From Cannabis sativa (taxonomy: Eukaryota > Streptophyta > Magnoliopsida > Rosales > Cannabaceae), in the NCBI RefSeq assembly GCF_029168945.1, contig NC_083607.1, forward strand, positions 12,480,001-12,544,000: a stretch of DNA of 64,000 nucleotides, read 5' to 3'. This document shows positions 59,533 to 64,000 of the stretch, in pieces. Both the position numbers and the translations under genes were made by a program. Numbering within the stretch: the first letter of the stretch is position 1; every line of letters begins with the position of its first letter. The notes beneath the pieces were generated by a model. It made no database searches. It had not been told where the DNA came from and saw nothing but the letters and a program-made list of their open reading frames with translations.

Positions 59533-61410
59533 TTTACTAAAGATAAACTTTATTGCTCTTTAAGATATTCATTTCTTCATTCGTGGCATATTGTACTACA
59601 ACTTCAATTCTTTATCATTCTATAATTTAATTTGTGTCTCAAATTAATATTGTAGTTGAACTCTTATTGTACAAAATGTAATCACTAGAAAACATTGATC
59701 TTATTGTTCTAATAAGTCATCTTAAGGATGGACCAACAAACTCTTAAAAGAGCAAATGGTTCAATATGCATGTTATTTTAGCAATTACTAAATAGCATAA
59801 CTTATTAGAATTTTATCAATGGCTTGTAGATTATTAATGATTAGTTATGAATTCTCAATAACCATTAACCTTAAGGGTTGTTGTGAATCATAATTAATCT
59901 AACACTTGAGGTGGAAGTTTGAGAAAATATGAATGATCTTTCTCTAAAATTAGGTTCCTAGATTGATCACTCCCACTGATCAAGTCAATTCTTAATTCCA
60001 CAGTTCTAGTGTTGTGAGATGGATAATAAAATATGTAACCCTTAAACCTTATAGCTTTTCAAATGAAATATGCTCATTTATGGTTTTGGGCCCAAATCTT
60101 TTCTTCGACAATTGTACTCTAACTATATATGGGTATTTATAAAATGTGTACATGTCATCCAGTCGATTTTCAACCTTATCACAACTCAAAATATATTTGA
60201 GAAACAACTTTGGTTAGAACACGATTCGATATGTACACCCCCATTGAAGAGTATCAATAGACAAAGATTTAGGAAAGTTTGGAGTTGGCTATGTAGGCTC
60301 CACCCCATGTCCAAAAAATGCTTAGTTTCTTAAATCTGTCACACACTATAATTTGGGTGTACCAAGCATATGTATCGGGCAATGAACCCATGCTTTTAAA
60401 GAAACTTTGCAAATAGACTGTGAGTTTATCCATACTCATGAATTTTAATGTAGTATTCTCCATTTTATATTTGATCTCACTATCTTAATATGCAAAATGC
60501 ACCATTTCTCTACTTAAGATTTAAATGTCTTTGAAACATACATATAAATCTATACTTTTGTAGAAAAAATTATATATGTGAGTAATCGTTAAAAATGAGA
60601 TGCAAAATTTGAGTCCATGTCTTCAAAATTAATTGATTTGTATGATTTCTAATAAGATAGAATTCTAGTATGCACCGATTTTGACTTGTTGGAATACATA
60701 TTCTTCATGAAATTCACACAAGTTCTAAATAAAGTTAGTAAAATCAAGTGAATATCCCCACCATTTACTAACATAAATAGAATATTCTATTTATGGAGAT
60801 ATGTCCATAATCTTTGGTGCTATAATGTAGAAGAATTCTTATTGATAACACATTTCTTATTGTCAGATTAAACTTGGATATCTTTATGAGTGACATCATT
60901 TTATAGTAAAGACCTTTAAATGTGTCTAAATCAAGTTTCTAAAGAAGCTTGGAACATAAAGGTCTTTGCTAATTTTAAAACAAAGTCACTACTATATTGC
61001 TTGTTCCTTAAACTTCTAAATGTGAGAAGTTATCTTGTCTATGGATAAGATTTGCTCACAGTTACTGACTTTCTTAGGTTTATTTGTAAACCTTGCAAGA
61101 AATTATGAATGTGGAATAACAATCTAAAATAATCCACTATGTGTTAATAATCACATTAACTATATTAGAATGAATGCATGCACAATAAATTAAAATTTAT
61201 TGGTGATAATAAAGTGTGATTTATTTTTCTTAATTATCCAGTAAAAACTGTACATTTTAGATGAAGTTATCAGAATAAATTTTGGAAATTTCTACTGGTA
61301 TGGAAGAAATTTATGAATAGTGATGTAATAAATTACATATATAGTTTTGAGGTTTAAATGAATCATGTTTTTACCAATGAATAAACATGCTTAAATATGA
61401 AATCTTATTA
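59533..61410 (-). other. Element C internal region, right of Copia-3
   Basis: Continuation of element C. Low-complexity AT-rich sequence without a recognisable protein motif in any frame. Short frames at 60070-60333 and 60269-60463 look like chance. Confidence 0.55.
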
Positions 61411-62190
61411 AACAAAAATTGCATGTGGGCTAAATTTTTAATTTAATAAGATTAGATTTAGATGTAGATTATGATAGATTTACACAATTTATGAAAAAAC
61501 TTTAAGTTTAATATTTCTATCTCAATGAAAGGTATGAAACACTTAATTATTTATAAATGTTTCAAAATTTTATACTTTATTATAAAATTATTAAATTAAA
61601 TCTACATAATTTCTGTGGGATAAATTAAGAGAATTTAATTTAACATATTAATTATGTAAATATAATAAAATCCCTGTAGGGTAAGATTATTATGTTCACA
61701 TAATTCATGTCCATCATGTGATCTTGATCCACTTAATATATATAATTTTATAAAATTAAGGATGCTGTGGCTACTCCCTAATTATTTAAAATTATGTGGT
61801 TCACTAGACACCAAAGTATAAACTGAAGATTAAAATTTTACTAAATCCAAAATTGCCTGTGGGCTAAATTTTAAATTTAATAAAATTAGATGAACTTTAT
61901 GAGAGATTTAATTAAACAATTAGTTTAGGAAAATGAAGGTTTATTATCTATCTTTAATTAAATTTGTGATAACACTATTAAATTAAATCCTCATAACTCC
62001 CTGTGGGGTAAATTAAGAGAATTTAATTTAACATATTATCCTAATTAATTATACAAATATAATAAAATCCCTGTGGGGTAAAATTATTATACCTATATAA
62101 TTAATTACAAGTTATGTCCATTAAGGTGAATTTTAATTAATATATAATTTTATACAAATAAAGATGCTGTGGCTACTCCCTAATTATATA
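61411..62190. repeat. Diverged tandem modules in element C leader
   Basis: A module of about 380 bp occurs twice (about 61411-61790 and 61846-62190). Each has, in order, tgtgggctaaatttt, ctgtgggg(a)taaattaagag, a second ccctgt(g/a)gggtaa and gatgctgtggctactccctaatta. A single gatgctgtggctactctctaatta also occurs at 49274. Confidence 0.7.
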
Positions 62191-63480
62191 AAATTATATT
62201 TTCACTTTGACATTAGGTATTGGGCTCTACCTAAAAGTAATTTCGTTATTAACATAATGTACAATCACTGAGATTAGTGCTCCTAGTGTGGTCGTCCGAA
62301 GATCATTAAAAACCGTTCTAGATATGAGCATTTGTCCCAAGTTCATGTTTTCTTATGTCAAACCACAAAATTACTTACATTTTATTTATATTTTATTCAC
62401 TTTAGGAAGTTTTATGAATATTTTATGAATAATTTTATGAAGTTTGATGAAACTTAATGTGCTATAATAAAATATTCAACCTATCTTAATGTTTGAATAT
62501 TGCTAAATATATCTAGCACTATAAAAGGAATTTATGTATAGCATTTAAATCATACAAATCAAAATTAATTGTATTAAAAATAAATTTGCCAAATAAATAC
62601 AAATTAATACAATTATTGTATGATAATAAATTAAATGCTTAATTCCATAATATATAATTAATTATGCATTTATGACCATATAATATCTTAAATATTTGTA
62701 CTAATAATTAATTTGTATAAATAAGGTAAATATACAAATTAGTACAATTAATTATATGAAATGAATTAAATGCAAAATTAAAAAATATACTTAATGGCAG
62801 ATTATCAATTAATTTAATCAATAAATTACTTAATTGGTAAATAAATATAATAATTGCGCACTTAATTGTAGAATAATTAAATATTCACATTCTTAAAATA
62901 TCACAATTATTGTAATTACATGTAAAAATAAAGCATGTAATTAATTTACCAAATTAAAAACTTTCCATAATAATTTATTACTAAATAACATATAATATAT
63001 GAAGATATATATTAAATAAGAATGGAAAGTTTAAACAAATGTAATTTAATTGACTAAATAAACAAAATAAGGAAATAAAATAAAATTCCAAAAATAAATC
63101 AAAATAATAAAATTTCAGAATTTTCTTAAATTTTTCTTAATTTTATTTATTTTTTTTTTTTTTTGAAAAATCTGCCCTGAAAAACGACATAATAAATTTT
63201 TCTTAAACTTCCAAAAATCATGAAATCAATTCCAAAATGATCTAAATGAAAAAATTAAGAGATCTATATTGATTTCAAGCATTGAAAACACGCAAAATGT
63301 ATACTTTAATTTCAAAAGGTGTTCTCGGGTCCAAATGGATTTTTCCAGTAAAGTTTTTCAGATTTTAAGGTATTAAAATTATTTTGATGCACAAAATCGA
63401 TCTATAATATCTTATGAATATAGTAATGCATATAGAATTCAAAATAAATACCAAAAATGAAAACGGAAAAAAATACGGAC
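62191..63480. other. Element C leader, AT-rich
   Basis: Nothing coding. Several AAATTAATTGT-type short repeats and a T-run at 63147-63164. Confidence 0.5.
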
Positions 63481-64000
63481 CGAAGCATAAAACTTTCATG
63501 TATATATATACTCGTATACAATATATACTGCATAAAATCATCATTAATGTATGGAAGAGAGTATTACATACAATTTCATGCAATAAAAGTATATATAAAA
63601 TATATATATACGTATATATATACAACAATACTTACGTATATATATAATATATATATAAACAAAATTAAAATATGAATATATATATATGTATATACGTAGA
63701 TTGAATTAAAATGTATATATATGATCGGAATTATATGAATATGAATATATATAAAATATATATAAATTAAGAACCGATCATATACGTATATATATATATT
63801 TATATATAAAGATGTATATGAATATAAATATATATATGTATATATATATGAAGATGAATATGAATATGAATATATATATATGTATAAAAAAAAATTGAGT
63901 ATGAATGTATATATATAATCGGGATTATATAATATGGAAGTATATATATATAATATATATAATTTATATTATAAATGAAGAATCCCGTAAAAGTATATAT
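63481..64000. repeat. Compound (TA)n / TATACG microsatellite block
   Basis: More than 500 bp dominated by TATATA, ATATACGTATATA and GAATATGAATA arrays, continuing past the window edge. Reading frames here are by-products of the repeat. Confidence 0.85.

Larger units (their letters stand above)
47543..64000 (-). mobile_element. Element C: non-coding Copia-like LTR element, split by Copia-3
   Basis: The left end is an LTR of about 520 bp (47543 to about 48061) starting TGTTAGAT, followed by a minus-strand polypurine tract (plus-strand ctcccacttgg). The internal region is 48062-49848 and 59533 to beyond the right edge. It is long, AT-rich and without recognisable gag or pol in the visible 6.3 kb. 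The 5' LTR and primer site should lie right of the window. The left LTR has a minus-strand TATA box near 47800-47815. Confidence 0.75.

Overview
This is 64 kb of a flowering-plant nuclear genome, almost certainly a eudicot with a transposon-rich genome. The evidence is plant-type retrotransposons with tRNA-iMet primer sites, a Tekay-like chromovirus, a plant L1 LINE with an RNase H domain, a MULE carrying a DUF1985/Ulp1 gene, and AT-rich DNA with plant-style introns. I cannot name the species from sequence alone. I see no ordinary host gene: nearly every base is assignable to a mobile element, and every coding region examined is broken.

Layout. (1) 1-5464: a minus-strand, non-autonomous Copia-type element (Copia-1; internal region runs off the left edge, 5' LTR 2608-4499) abutting a plus-strand LTR fragment of the same family (4500-5464). 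(2) 5465-23066: minus-strand Gypsy element A (Tekay/Del-type). Its left LTR is cut by the material above. Its pol is split at 8625/18631 by Copia-2 (8626-18630, 5-bp duplication CATAA), which encodes only gag. (3) 23067-27054: plus-strand Gypsy element B, whose 5' LTR is the target of Gypsy A and whose RT is cut by another Copia-family LTR (27055 to about 28463). (4) 29402-38073: a MULE DNA transposon with terminal inverted repeats, a DUF1985/Ulp1-protease gene on plus and a MuDR-type transposase on minus, converging. (5) 38851-39929: a diverged, truncated LTR of the same Copia family. (6) 40213-46983: a full-length L1 LINE with an 18-bp target duplication. (7) 47147-47390: a small A-tailed insert flanked by a 17-bp direct repeat. 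(8) 47543 to the right edge: a second non-coding Copia-like element (element C), split by Copia-3 (49854-59527, duplication GCAAC), which has near-identical LTRs and no coding capacity.

The most interesting signal is the Copia family with the TGTTGG...CCAACA LTR, present as eight LTR copies. Its members have lost pol (Copia-2) or both gag and pol (Copia-3). They nevertheless keep primer site, polypurine tract, promoter and a long AT-rich leader with islands of conserved, hairpin-capable sequence. This looks like a transposition system that depends on another element's proteins, with the leader RNA as the conserved part. The nesting gives an insertion order: Gypsy B, then Gypsy A, then Copia copies; and element C, then Copia-3. 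All identity figures below are by-eye estimates, and family names come from motif recognition, not searches.
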